In this document: piece after piece, positions 45,589-54,151 of the stretch
How the letters are laid out: each line of letters starts with the position of its first letter
Position numbering within the stretch: position 1 is the first letter of the stretch
DNA from: an uncultured beta proteobacterium
Lineage (GTDB): Bacteria > Pseudomonadota > Gammaproteobacteria > Burkholderiales > Burkholderiaceae_C
DNA length: 63,180 nucleotides
Assembly: GCA_903853895.1 (NCBI GenBank)
Contig: CAINUX010000167.1
Span: forward strand, 1-63,180
Reading direction: 5' to 3'
Notes under the pieces: model-generated
Database searches by the model: none
What the model was told of the DNA's origin: nothing
What the model saw: only the letters and a program-made list of their open reading frames with translations
Made by a program: the position numbers and the translations under genes

Positions 45589-46046
45589 CATCGGGGCGAG
45601 CACCGCCCCTGCTCGTGTTCGGATGGGGCAATCTGAGCCGCGGTGACGACGCACTGGGTCCCCTTTGTATTGAAAGGCTGCGAGCCCGCTGTACAGCCGA
45701 TGCCGGTGTGGAATTTTTGGACGACTACCAGTTGCAGGTGGAGCATGCCCTTGACCTGGTTGGACGCAAGCGGGTTCTGTTTGTAGATGCCAGTCTGAAC
45801 TGCGAAGCTCCGTTTGCAGTGACGCAATTGCATGCTGAGCAAGACCCGAGTTTCACCACCCACGCCCTGTCGCCCCAAGCACTAATGCAGGTTTTTCTTG
45901 ATTTGCAAGGGGTGGCTCCGCCACCGTGCACGCTGTTGGCGATTCGGGGGGAACTTTTTGAATTGGGTGATCCGCCCAGTGCGTTGGCTGTGGAGCATCT
46001 GAACGCTGCCACGCAATGGGCGCAGACTTGGCTGCAGCAAGGGTGA
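45585..46046 (+). CDS. hoxW: Hydrogenase maturation protease HoxW
   Basis: 153 residues from the ATG at 45585, overlapping the hoxH stop. Begins with the family motif LVFGWGNLSRGDDALGP, whose acidic residue binds nickel of the precursor, and continues with FLDDYQLQVEHALDL and a His in THALSPQALM. It should specifically remove the C-terminal peptide of HoxH. No hyp genes are in the window, so the general maturation machinery must be elsewhere. Confidence 0.88.
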   Translation: MTSGRAPPLLVFGWGNLSRGDDALGPLCIERLRARCTADAGVEFLDDYQLQVEHALDLVGRKRVLFVDASLNCEAPFAVTQLHAEQDPSFTTHALSPQALMQVFLDLQGVAPPPCTLLAIRGELFELGDPPSALAVEHLNAATQWAQTWLQQG

Positions 46047-46085
46047 GCGCGGTCGTATCCGGGCTAGCGTAACCCGCATCCCGCG

Positions 46086-47789
46086 CTACCGCGGCATGCT
46101 GTACTGGTCTTTCATTTTCAGCACATGTGACTCCCACACGCCGGTGTAGCGCGCAGCGTCAACCACCGGTTTCTTGAGCATCTTCAGGCACTGTTCCATT
46201 TGCAATGGTGTGCTGCTGGGCTTGGAATACAGCTGCAGGGCAAACTTGGAGAAGTCACGCACCAGCACATCAAATATCTGGTCAATGACTGCGCCCTCCA
46301 ATCCATAGATCCTGGCGTTCTCCAGGATGAGCTGGCCGTAGACCACCAGCGTAAACATCTCACCTGCAGTCAGTAGAAAGTCGATGTCCTTGGCCTGTTC
46401 GGCCGACGGTGGCGCCTTCATCATCATCTCGCGGAACAGCTTGATCTGCTCCTTGAACACACTCAGGTTGGGCAGGTCGTAGCTGTCGTAGGCGATGCGG
46501 TAATCGTGAAACTTGATCTTGCCAAGGCCCTTGGTGGGGCCCTGATTGAACAGGAAGGCGTCGTCGCTGCCCTCGTCGCGTCGGGGCACCGGCGCGTACT
46601 CCGCTGGGAAGAAGAAGTAATTGGGCATGAACTTGATGATCAGCGCCATGTTCACGTGCACCGTGCCTTCCAGCTTGGGCAAGCAACGGATGTCCTGAGC
46701 GGCCATGGCGAAGTACGGCTCCTTCTCGAAGCCCTTGGCGGCAATCACATCCCACAGCAGGTTGATCACCTCTTCGCCCTGGGTGGTGACCTTCATCTTC
46801 ACCATGGGGTTGAACAGCAGGTAGCGGCGGTCTTCGCTTGACGCGCTCTTCATGTAGTCGGCCGCGCGCAATGCAAACAGCTTCATGGACACCAGGCGCA
46901 CATAGGCATCGGTAAACAACTGCTTGACGTGGGGGAATTCGGTGACCGTCTTGCCATAGAGGTGCCGGTTGGCCGCATGGTCTATGGCCTCATAAAACGC
47001 GTGGGTGCAGATGCCGATGGAGGCCCAGCCCAGGTTGTACTTGCCCACGTTGACGGTGTTGAGCGCGGCGTTCCAGGCGTCATCGCCATGGTGCAGCACG
47101 TCGTCTTCGGTGAACGGGTAGTCCTGAAGGCGGTACTCGGCCACGTAGTTCTGGCTGTAGACCGTGTTCTTGATGAGCTGGTAATTGGGGTGCTGCGAGT
47201 CTGCAGCGAAGAAGATGTAGGCACCGGTATCGGCCATCTTGCCAAAAGTCGACACCATGGCCGCCTTGTTGGCGTTGCCAATGTAGTACTTACCACCAGT
47301 TGCGCTGTAGGTGCCGTCCGCGAGCTTGGTGACGACCATGTCCGACGAGTAGATGTCTGCTCCATGCTCTTTTTCGGACAGGCCGAAGGCGAAGATGTTG
47401 CCCTCGTCGAGCAGGCGCTTGGCCTTGGCTTTGGCCTTCTCGTTGCCGCTCATCCAGATGGGGCCTATGCCGAGTACCGAGACCTGGTAGGTGTACCAGT
47501 AGCACAGGCCGTAGAAGCCCAGAATTTCGGCAAAACCACACACCCGCCAACTGTCCCACACCGCATTTTCGCCTGACTTGCCTTGCGCAGCAGGCGTCAT
47601 CATGGAGGCAAACAAGCCCTCCGCTTTGGCAAATTCCAGAAAGTCTGCGTACCAGACGGCCCCGTTGAAATCTTCCTTCAGCTTGGTCAATCCCTTCTTC
47701 TCGAAGAAAGCGACCGTCTTCGCCATGATGTCGCGCGAGCGCTGGTCTGGGTAGTTGCGGGTCAGGTGGCGGGGGTTGAGCAGCAGCAT
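46086..47789 (-). CDS. Acyl-CoA dehydrogenase
   Basis: 567 residues from the ATG at 47789, with GGAG 5 bases upstream. The N-terminal domain (DIMAKTVAFFEKKGLTKLKE) precedes the middle beta-domain (FAFGLSEKEHGADIYSSDMV) and a helical C-terminal domain. Motifs agree with the large, FAD-containing acyl-CoA dehydrogenase family. It is longer than classical ACADs (about 380-400), with an extra C-terminal region. Chain-length preference is unknown. It is convergent with hoxW across 39 bases that hold a weak GC-rich inverted repeat. Confidence 0.88.
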   Translation of the reverse strand: MLLLNPRHLTRNYPDQRSRDIMAKTVAFFEKKGLTKLKEDFNGAVWYADFLEFAKAEGLFASMMTPAAQGKSGENAVWDSWRVCGFAEILGFYGLCYWYTYQVSVLGIGPIWMSGNEKAKAKAKRLLDEGNIFAFGLSEKEHGADIYSSDMVVTKLADGTYSATGGKYYIGNANKAAMVSTFGKMADTGAYIFFAADSQHPNYQLIKNTVYSQNYVAEYRLQDYPFTEDDVLHHGDDAWNAALNTVNVGKYNLGWASIGICTHAFYEAIDHAANRHLYGKTVTEFPHVKQLFTDAYVRLVSMKLFALRAADYMKSASSEDRRYLLFNPMVKMKVTTQGEEVINLLWDVIAAKGFEKEPYFAMAAQDIRCLPKLEGTVHVNMALIIKFMPNYFFFPAEYAPVPRRDEGSDDAFLFNQGPTKGLGKIKFHDYRIAYDSYDLPNLSVFKEQIKLFREMMMKAPPSAEQAKDIDFLLTAGEMFTLVVYGQLILENARIYGLEGAVIDQIFDVLVRDFSKFALQLYSKPSSTPLQMEQCLKMLKKPVVDAARYTGVWESHVLKMKDQYSMPR

Positions 47790-47951
47790 GTGAACTCCAT
47801 GAAAAGCTTGCCCGCATGCCGGAAGCACAACGCAACGGGGCGGACCAAGACGCGCCACATGATAGTGCTGTGCGGATGGGCCTTTATTGCGCTAACGCAA
47901 AGCGGATTTGAACAGCAGCCACTGTGCCGCGGCAGTCTGGTGGCAGGTGCC

Positions 47952-48737
47952 TCACGCCTTGAAGGCCAGAGACCGCTGCATGATCTCCAGCACCGCGTTC
48001 ATGTCCGCGATGGGAACCTGCCCCGGCGCGGATGTGCCGGCCCCCACGACAAAACTCATGGCAGACCCAAAGGTCCAGCCAAACAGGCGCGTCAACGCGC
48101 CATAGCCGCCCATGGACATGCTGACCAGCGGAATGTCCAGCGTCTGACTGGCCGCCAGCGTCGCGCCCAACACGCTCAGCACATCCTCCAGCCGCTGCGG
48201 CATGACCGCGATCTTGGCGACATCGGCCCCCAAGTCTTTGGCTTGTGCAAAGCGCTGGCACAGCACCTCCTGCGCGGGGGTGGACTGGAAGTCATGGTAC
48301 GACAGCACCAGCGCCACGCCATGGGCACGGGCAGCGGCACGGACCTGGGCGATGTGGCCGGGGTCGTTGTTCATCTCAAAGTCCACCAGCTCCACAAAGT
48401 GGCTAGCGCAGACCGCCACGATCAGGGCCACCACCTCTTCTTCCCCTAGGGCGATGGGTTCACCGCCCTCGCGGATCGAACGCCGGGTGAACAGCAGCGG
48501 GATGCCACCAGCAGCCTGCCGAATCTGGCCGGCCAGCGCCACCACTTCGGCCGTATTGCCGATGCCCTCGAAAAAGTCCACCCGCCACTCCAGCAGGTCC
48601 GGCTGCAGGGCCACGACACAGGCCACCTCTTCCAGAATGCGTGCGCGGCTGCGCCCCACCAACGGGGTGCAAAGCGCGGGGAAACGCCCGCTGCCGAGGG
48701 GCTTTCCATGAAGCATGATGGGTTTGGCGGTGTGCAT
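47952..48737 (-). CDS. aroD: Type I 3-dehydroquinate dehydratase
   Basis: 261 residues. The family motifs LLEWRVDFF (early Glu and Arg), LVLSYHDFQ (catalytic His) and DVAKIAVMP (the Schiff-base Lys) are all present, with VSMSMGGYGALTRLFG near the end. It dehydrates 3-dehydroquinate to 3-dehydroshikimate in aromatic amino-acid synthesis or quinate use. Type I enzymes in betaproteobacteria often coexist with the type II AroQ, so a catabolic role is possible. The 162 bases between this gene's end and the acyl-CoA dehydrogenase start show nothing notable. Confidence 0.92.
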   Translation of the reverse strand: MHTAKPIMLHGKPLGSGRFPALCTPLVGRSRARILEEVACVVALQPDLLEWRVDFFEGIGNTAEVVALAGQIRQAAGGIPLLFTRRSIREGGEPIALGEEEVVALIVAVCASHFVELVDFEMNNDPGHIAQVRAAARAHGVALVLSYHDFQSTPAQEVLCQRFAQAKDLGADVAKIAVMPQRLEDVLSVLGATLAASQTLDIPLVSMSMGGYGALTRLFGWTFGSAMSFVVGAGTSAPGQVPIADMNAVLEIMQRSLAFKA

Positions 48738-48786
48738 GTCAATACTCTCCAGATGTCAAAAGGGTGGCCGACGGTTGCGCCGCGCG

Positions 48787-49212
48787 TCACGAAACCCGGA
48801 ACGTCTCCAGGTGGATGCTGGTCTCGGTGTTGCTGATGCCCTTGAGCAGGCGGATGCGCTCCAGCACCTTGGCCAACTCCTGCAGGGTTTCGGCACGCAA
48901 TTCTGCCAGCAGATCCCAGCGGCCATTGGTGTCGTGCAGCGTGGCCACGCCAGGTTCACCCAGCAGGCTGGCAATCACGGTGCGGGTCTGGTTGCCATCG
49001 ACCGCAATACTCATCCAGGCCTTGATGGTGTTGTGCTGCACGTCCGGGCGCAGGCGCACGGTGTAGCCGACGATAACGCCGTCGTCTTCCAGACGCCGGA
49101 TGCGGTTGGTCACCGTGCCACGGGACACCCGCAACTTGGCCGCCAGCGCGGCCACGGTCAGGCGCGCATCCTGGCGCAGCAATGACATCAGTTTGTGGTC
49201 GATTTCATCCAT
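48787..49212 (-). CDS. Lrp/AsnC-family transcriptional regulator
   Basis: 141 residues. Compact Lrp architecture: winged helix (IDHKLMSLLRQDARLTVAAL ... GTVTNRIRRLEDDGVIVGYT) and RAM domain (AWMSIAVDGNQTRTVIASLL ... GRWDLLAELRAET). It is divergent from ornithine cyclodeaminase, its likely target, and probably senses ornithine or arginine. The 95-base divergent region contains ATTGTGG twice but no evenly phased array like that at 13676. Confidence 0.9.
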   Translation of the reverse strand: MDEIDHKLMSLLRQDARLTVAALAAKLRVSRGTVTNRIRRLEDDGVIVGYTVRLRPDVQHNTIKAWMSIAVDGNQTRTVIASLLGEPGVATLHDTNGRWDLLAELRAETLQELAKVLERIRLLKGISNTETSIHLETFRVS

Positions 49213-49307
49213 TGTGGCAATTTATCATGCCAGAACGTCAATAAGTTGCCTATTTCTATACATTATTGTCGATTGTGGTTGTTTGAACGAAAAACCATAC
49301 TCCTTTC

Positions 49308-50417
49308 ATGACAACACCAACTACCGCAACCAACCACACGCTGTTTCTGAGCCCGCAGGACATCGCCGCCATGGTCAGCCGCACCGGCCTGGCCACTACC
49401 CTGCAAGGTCTGGCCCGCTACATCCACCAGGACTTCCTGCGCTGGAAGAGCTTTGACAAGTCGGCCCGGCTGGCGGCCCATTCGCCAGACGGCGTGATCG
49501 AGCTGATGCCAATTGCCGACGCCAGCACCTACACCTTCAAATACGTCAACGGCCACCCCAAGAACACGGCCCGGGGCTTGTCCACGGTGATGGCCTTTGG
49601 CGTGCTGGCCGATGTGGCCAGCGGCTTCCCGCTGCTGATCAGCGAGCTGACCCTGACCACCGCGCTGCGCACGGCCGCCACGTCGGCCGTGGCGGCGCGG
49701 GCACTGGCACGCCCCAACAGCCGCGTGATGGCGCTGATTGGCAATGGCGCGCAAAGCGAGTTCCAGGCCCTGGCCTTTCACCACCTGGTGGGCATCTCCG
49801 AGATTCGCCTGTTCGATGTGGATTTACAGGCCACGGCCAAGCTGCTGCGCAACCTGCAGAACAACCCCGACGCGGCCGGTCTGCGCCTGGTGGTGTGCAG
49901 CAGCACCGCTGAGGCGGTGCGCGGCAGCGACATCGTCACCACGGTCACTGCCGACAAAACCAATGCCACCATCCTGACCCCCGACATGCTGGAGCCTGGC
50001 ATGCACATCAACGGCGTGGGTGGCGACTGCCCCGGCAAGACCGAGTTGCACGCCGATGTACTGCGCGCCGCCAGCGTGTTTGTGGAATACGAGCCGCAGA
50101 CCCGTATCGAAGGCGACCTGCAGCAAATGGACGACAGCTTTGCGGTCACCGAGTTGTGGCAGGTGCTGTGCGGACAAGCCGTGGGCCGTGCGCGCACCGA
50201 CCAGATCACACTGTTCGACTCGGTGGGCTTTGCGATGGAAGACTTCTCGGCCCTGCGCTATGTGCACGACCTGGCCCGCTCATTGCACATCGGCAACCCC
50301 ATCCCGCTGATCCCCGAGTTGGACAACCCCAAGGACCTGTACCAGTTGATCCGGCCAGTGTCCGCCCCGGTAATGGACAAGCTGGCGAGCCAAGCCACGC
50401 CAGCAGTGACGGCGTGA
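49308..50417 (+). CDS. Ornithine cyclodeaminase
   Basis: 369 residues of the ornithine cyclodeaminase/mu-crystallin family. KYVNGHPKNTARGLSTVM with the substrate Lys/Arg region, and the NAD-binding MALIGNGAQSEFQALAFHHL are clear, followed by DIVTTVTADKTNATILTPDM. It converts ornithine to proline and ammonia. The following gene is a decayed ctlX, which normally removes the guanidino-derived group of citrulline or arginine derivatives, so the locus was once an arginine-ornithine catabolic operon under the divergent Lrp protein. Confidence 0.92.
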   Translation: MTTPTTATNHTLFLSPQDIAAMVSRTGLATTLQGLARYIHQDFLRWKSFDKSARLAAHSPDGVIELMPIADASTYTFKYVNGHPKNTARGLSTVMAFGVLADVASGFPLLISELTLTTALRTAATSAVAARALARPNSRVMALIGNGAQSEFQALAFHHLVGISEIRLFDVDLQATAKLLRNLQNNPDAAGLRLVVCSSTAEAVRGSDIVTTVTADKTNATILTPDMLEPGMHINGVGGDCPGKTELHADVLRAASVFVEYEPQTRIEGDLQQMDDSFAVTELWQVLCGQAVGRARTDQITLFDSVGFAMEDFSALRYVHDLARSLHIGNPIPLIPELDNPKDLYQLIRPVSAPVMDKLASQATPAVTA

Positions 50418-51189
50418 CCGCCCGGTATTCGCCCCAGGCACCGGCCGCCGTGGTCATGGTGCGCCCGCATGCGTTTCGCTCCAACCCGGACACGCTGGCG
50501 TAAGGGTGCACCTGTTTGAAGACACCGGCACCGCCACGCCGGACGCGGTGTTCCCCAACAACTGGTTCTCCACCCACGCCGGCGGCCACGTCGCCATCTA
50601 CCCGATGGCCACACCCAGCAGCCAGCGCGAGCGGCGCTGGGACATCATCGACGGCTTGAAACAGCACTACCGCGTGCAGGATGTCATCGACTATTCGGGG
50701 CTGGAGCAGGACCATGTCTATCTGGAGGGTACGGGCGCCATGGTGCTGGACTATATCGACCGCGTAGCCTACGTGGCCCGCTCGAACCGCGCTGACCCGT
50801 TGGCGCTGGAGCGGTTTTGCACCCACTTCAACTACGAACCGCTGCTGTTTGGCGCGGCCGACGCCAGCCGCCAGGCGGTCTACCACACCAATGTGCTGAT
50901 GTGCATCGGGACCGACTTCGCCATGGCAGGTTTTGACATGATCACCGACGCGCAACGCCGCCGCGAAGTGCGCCAGCGCCTCAGCGAAAACGGCCGCACA
51001 CTGGTCGAACTGACTGCCGCGCAGATTGGTGAATTCGCCGGCAATGCACTGGAGCTGCAGGGCAGCGATGGCCGGCTGCTGGCGCTGGAGGTGCCCACCA
51101 TCGAGCTAGCGGGCGGCTCGGTGCGCTGCATGCTGGCCGGCATCCACCTGAAGCCGCGCCCGGGCCAGAGGGATGCCTCAGTCGAATGA
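50414..51189 (+). pseudogene. ctlX: Decayed ctlX (citrulline-utilisation amidinohydrolase-like) with two deletions
   Basis: A GTG overlapping the ornithine cyclodeaminase stop begins PAAVVMVRPHAFRSNPDTLA, the normal CtlX N-terminus, but a stop follows at once. The family continues in another frame at 50506 (VHLFEDTGTATPDAVFPNNW), so about 30-40 codons are missing. Near the C-terminus the sequence runs from GRLLALEV directly to VPTIELAGGSVRCMLAGIHL. Homologues I recall have about 25 more residues there, so a second deletion, probably between repeats of the LAL codons, is likely. The catalytic Cys of GGSVRCML remains. The second fragment could be expressed from an internal start but lacks part of the fold. 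Confidence 0.72.
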
Positions 51190-51558
51190 CGGCACTTCGG
51201 GCTTGGCCACGGGTTTGCCCGCAGCCGCCCAGGCGTCAAAGCCGCCGGCGATGGACTGCACGTTCAGGTAGCCCATATCGTGCAACACGGCTGCGGCCAA
51301 CGCGGCACGGCCACTGGTCTTGCAGTACAGCACGATCTTCAGGTCACGCGGTTGCAGGGCGGGGTTGGCGCTGAACTTGAACTCCAGCATGCCGCGCGAG
51401 ATGTGCACCGCGCCACCCAGATGGCCCGCGGCAAATTCATCGGCTTCGCGCACATCGACCAGCACATCGGCTTCGCGAATGGCCTGTTCGGCATGGTCTA
51501 GGGCGACTTCCTGGACCCGGGTTTTGGCGGCCGCGACGAGGTCATGGGCTGTTTTCAT
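51178..51558 (-). CDS. Rhodanese-like sulfurtransferase
   Basis: 126 residues, a single rhodanese domain with the active-site loop YCKTSGRAALAA and the early signature VLVDVREADEFAAGHLGGAVH. It transfers sulfane sulphur to thiols or cyanide. Its end overlaps the ctlX remnant by 12 bases on the other strand. The gene is on the same strand as the sulphur-stress cluster that starts at 54778, 78 bases after the methyltransferase stop with a repeat copy between, so it may or may not belong to that operon. Confidence 0.88.
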   Translation of the reverse strand: MKTAHDLVAAAKTRVQEVALDHAEQAIREADVLVDVREADEFAAGHLGGAVHISRGMLEFKFSANPALQPRDLKIVLYCKTSGRAALAAAVLHDMGYLNVQSIAGGFDAWAAAGKPVAKPEVPSFD

Positions 51559-51577
51559 ACATTATTCCTTGTTAATT

Positions 51578-51635
51578 TACTATCAAATTAGTAGCTAATA
51601 AATCATTACTCACGAGGGCTAGCGGCCTATTTCAC
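51578..51635 (+). repeat. Dispersed ~60-bp repeat, copy G
   Basis: ACTATCAAATTAGTAGCT, an A/T-rich middle, then CTCACGAGGGCTAGCGGCC and a T-rich end. It lies between the rhodanese and methyltransferase genes, which run in the same direction. Confidence 0.75.
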
Positions 51636-52244
51636 TCATAGCCGCTGACCCAGCCAGCGGGTCACATGGGCCAGCCCCTGGTGACCTAGCCCTTCCGACA
51701 ACTGGATCTCACCGTGCCAGGACAGTTCACAGCGCAGCAGCCCGGCAAAGTCTGCGCCCAGCACCTTCGGCGTGTACAGCATGTCCACATCCTTGGGGCC
51801 ACCACTGCTATGGGCGAGTTGCTCCGGGTGAAAGGCCTCCAGCAGCAACCAGCCGCCCGGGCGCAGGCCTAGCGCCAGACGCCGGTGCGCTGGCTGACGA
51901 ATGGCGCTGGGCAAATGGGTATAGACCAGCACCACGGCATCCAGCATCGCGGGCTCGGGTGCCCAATCAGTCAGATCAACCAGTTCCGTGACAAGCGACA
52001 CGCCGCGGCGGGCGGCCAGCGCCTGTGCTTTCTGCAGACCCACGCTGGAATAGTCCACAGACGTAACACTGTGCCCGTGCTCGGCCAGCCAGACGCCGTT
52101 GCGCCCCTCGCCGTCGCCGGGAACCAGCACGCGACTGGCTGGCGCCAGGCGCGTGGCCTGCTCACGCAAGAAGGCATTCGGTTCAGTGCCGTATTTGTAG
52201 CCCGGCTCGGCAAATCGTTGGTCCCAGAAGTTCATGACGGCCAT
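51636..52244 (-). CDS. SAM-dependent methyltransferase (TehB/thiol-methyltransferase-like)
   Basis: 202 residues. Starts MAVMNFWDQRFAEPGYKYGT; the form WDxRF...YG is typical of small TehB/TPMT-like methyltransferases. The SAM-binding motif I is RVLVPGDGEGRNGVWLA. An internal ATG at 52235 would match the usual start of relatives. In this family known acceptors are tellurite, selenium and sulphur compounds. Nine bases separate it from ccoG on the same strand, so it is probably the last gene of the operon starting at 54778. A thiol or sulphide acceptor would suit that context but is not shown. Confidence 0.83.
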   Translation of the reverse strand: MAVMNFWDQRFAEPGYKYGTEPNAFLREQATRLAPASRVLVPGDGEGRNGVWLAEHGHSVTSVDYSSVGLQKAQALAARRGVSLVTELVDLTDWAPEPAMLDAVVLVYTHLPSAIRQPAHRRLALGLRPGGWLLLEAFHPEQLAHSSGGPKDVDMLYTPKVLGADFAGLLRCELSWHGEIQLSEGLGHQGLAHVTRWLGQRL

Positions 52245-52253
52245 GGTAGTAGG

Positions 52254-53720
52254 TCAGCGCGGCACGATAAAGACGGCCTTCTCGTCCAGTTTGCCGATGT
52301 CGCTCTTCGCGGCTATCTCGAAATGGATGGCGTGAGAGCCTGGCTGGGCACCCTCCATCGGCCCCTGCACCCGCACAGCAACCCAGCGCGCCTGGGTGGA
52401 CGCAATCTCGATATCGTTCTCGGACACCACCTGCAGATCCGGCATGCCCTTCACTGAAATGTGGAACTGCTGCGTGGCCTCGGTGGCATTCATGATCTGC
52501 AGGCGGAACACGTTCTCGATGCGCCCCCCATCGGCAATGCGGGCCAGGGCCCCCCGGTCGCGCACCACGTCCACCTTGAACGGAACGCGCAGAGCCAGGC
52601 TCACCGCCATCGCGGTCACCACGGTGCCCAGAATGGCGACGTAAATCAACACCCGTGGGCGCAGCACATGGCGCAGCGTTTGCCCGCGGGTCCAGTGCTG
52701 GTTGATGGCGTTCTCGGTGGAATACTTCACCAGGCCTCGCGGGTAGCCCACCTTGTCCATCACCGTGTCGCAGACGTCGGCGCAAGCGCCACAGCCTATG
52801 CATTCGTATTGCAGGCCCTTGCGGATGTCGATGCCGGTGGGGCAGACCTGCACGCACAGGCTGCAATCCACACAGGCGCCCAGGCCCAACGCCACTGGAT
52901 CAGATTTTTTGGAGCGTGCGCCCCGTGGCTCGCCGCGTTCGGCATCGTAGGTGACGATCAGCGTGTCCTTGTCGAACATGGCGCTCTGGAAGCGGGCATA
53001 GGGGCACATGTGCTTGCAAACCTGTTCGCGCATGAAACCGGCGTTGCCATAGGTGGCAAAGCCGTAGAAGAAGGTCCAGAAAATTTCCCATGCGCCCAGG
53101 TCCCAGCGCGCGAATTCACCAGCCAGATGCGTAATCGGCGTGAAGTAGCCCACGAAGGTGAAGCCGGTCCACAAGGCCACGGTGAGCCACAAAAAGTGCT
53201 TGCCCGCTTTGCGTGTCAGCTTGTCGGCGTTCCACGGGCCGGCGTCGCGGCGCATGCGAGCCGAGCGGTCACCCTCGGTCTTTTTCTCCAGCCAGAGAAA
53301 GATTTCGGTGTACACCGTCTGCGGGCAGGCGTAGCCACACCACAGGCGCCCGGCGACCGCGGTGAACAAAAACAGCGAGAAGGCTGCGATCACCAGAATG
53401 CCGGTCAGGTAGATGAAGTCCTGCGGGTACAGCACCAGCCCGAAGATGTAGAAGCGCCGCGCGCCCAGGTCAAACAGCACGGCCTGGCGCTGGCCCCACT
53501 CCAGCCAGGGCAGGCCATAGAACACCAGTTGCGTCAACCAGACCATGCCCCAGCGCCAGTTGGAAAACAGCCCGGTCACGCTGCGCGGATAGATTTTCTT
53601 GTGCGCCTCATACAGTGAGACCATCTCGGCATCGGCACCGGGCGGTGGCTCTATCGGCCCCTTGTCGGGCGACGGCGCGATGGGAATGATGATGCGTCCC
53701 TTTTCAGTCTGGTTGTTCAC
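52254..53720 (-). CDS. ccoG: Cytochrome c oxidase accessory protein CcoG (FixG/RdxA)
   Basis: 488 residues. Several membrane helices in the first half, with WCGYACPQTVYTEIF and CKHMCPYARFQSAM; two [4Fe-4S] motifs CVDCSLCVQVCP and CIGCGACADVCD in the middle; and a C-terminal Ig-like periplasmic domain. CcoG reduces copper for cbb3 oxidase assembly. It is normally found in the ccoNOPQ-ccoG region; here it sits in a run with a truncated haemoglobin, an ETHE1-like protein and a methyltransferase, 19 bases after the haemoglobin stop. Confidence 0.95.
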   Translation of the reverse strand: MNNQTEKGRIIIPIAPSPDKGPIEPPPGADAEMVSLYEAHKKIYPRSVTGLFSNWRWGMVWLTQLVFYGLPWLEWGQRQAVLFDLGARRFYIFGLVLYPQDFIYLTGILVIAAFSLFLFTAVAGRLWCGYACPQTVYTEIFLWLEKKTEGDRSARMRRDAGPWNADKLTRKAGKHFLWLTVALWTGFTFVGYFTPITHLAGEFARWDLGAWEIFWTFFYGFATYGNAGFMREQVCKHMCPYARFQSAMFDKDTLIVTYDAERGEPRGARSKKSDPVALGLGACVDCSLCVQVCPTGIDIRKGLQYECIGCGACADVCDTVMDKVGYPRGLVKYSTENAINQHWTRGQTLRHVLRPRVLIYVAILGTVVTAMAVSLALRVPFKVDVVRDRGALARIADGGRIENVFRLQIMNATEATQQFHISVKGMPDLQVVSENDIEIASTQARWVAVRVQGPMEGAQPGSHAIHFEIAAKSDIGKLDEKAVFIVPR

Positions 53721-53739
53721 GGATTCGTCCTTGGGTTAT

Positions 53740-54144
53740 TCAATGGCTGGCGCGATTGACCATGTGGTCGGCCATCTGCGCAAAGGTGTCGATCAGCTTG
53801 GACCGAAAGGCCTCGTCCGCCACCTGTTCGGTCAACGCCTGGGTCATGCACAGCATCCACTCGTCCCGCTGTGCCAGGCCCACGGCATACGGACTATGGC
53901 GCATGCGCAGGCGCGGATGGCCTTTCTTCTCGATGAACAGAGATGGCCCGCCGAACCAGCCCGACAAAAAGTCAAACAAATTTTCCTCGCTGCCCTTGAG
54001 GTCTTCCGGGTGCATGCGGCGTACGCTGTAGGCCTCGGGCAGCTCATCCATCAGCGCATAAAAGCGATGGGCCAGCCGCTGGATGCCCGCCGCGCCGCCC
54101 AGTCGTTCGTAGGGCGTGTGTTCGGTTTCCCGGGTCTTCATCAT
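53740..54144 (-). CDS. Group II truncated haemoglobin
   Basis: 134 residues from the ATG at 54144 (an adjacent ATG at 54141 is equally possible); AAGGAAG lies just upstream. TPYERLGGAAGIQRLAHRFY opens the fold, and the proximal His is in RLRMRHSPYAVG followed by DEWMLCMTQAL with the Trp typical of group II. Proteins of this group bind O2, NO or sulphide and act in redox or nitrosative defence. It follows the ETHE1-like gene by 7 bases and precedes ccoG by 19. Confidence 0.92.
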   Translation of the reverse strand: MMKTRETEHTPYERLGGAAGIQRLAHRFYALMDELPEAYSVRRMHPEDLKGSEENLFDFLSGWFGGPSLFIEKKGHPRLRMRHSPYAVGLAQRDEWMLCMTQALTEQVADEAFRSKLIDTFAQMADHMVNRASH

Positions 54145-54151
54145 GTCTTCC

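Noticed and set aside
49213..49307. A phased Lrp array like that at 13676 upstream of ornithine cyclodeaminase
   Set aside because: Only two ATTGTGG copies about 61 bases apart are visible, with no regular spacing in between.
50506..51189. The second ctlX fragment as an intact hydrolase
   Set aside because: It lacks the N-terminal strands and a segment before the catalytic Cys compared with the family.
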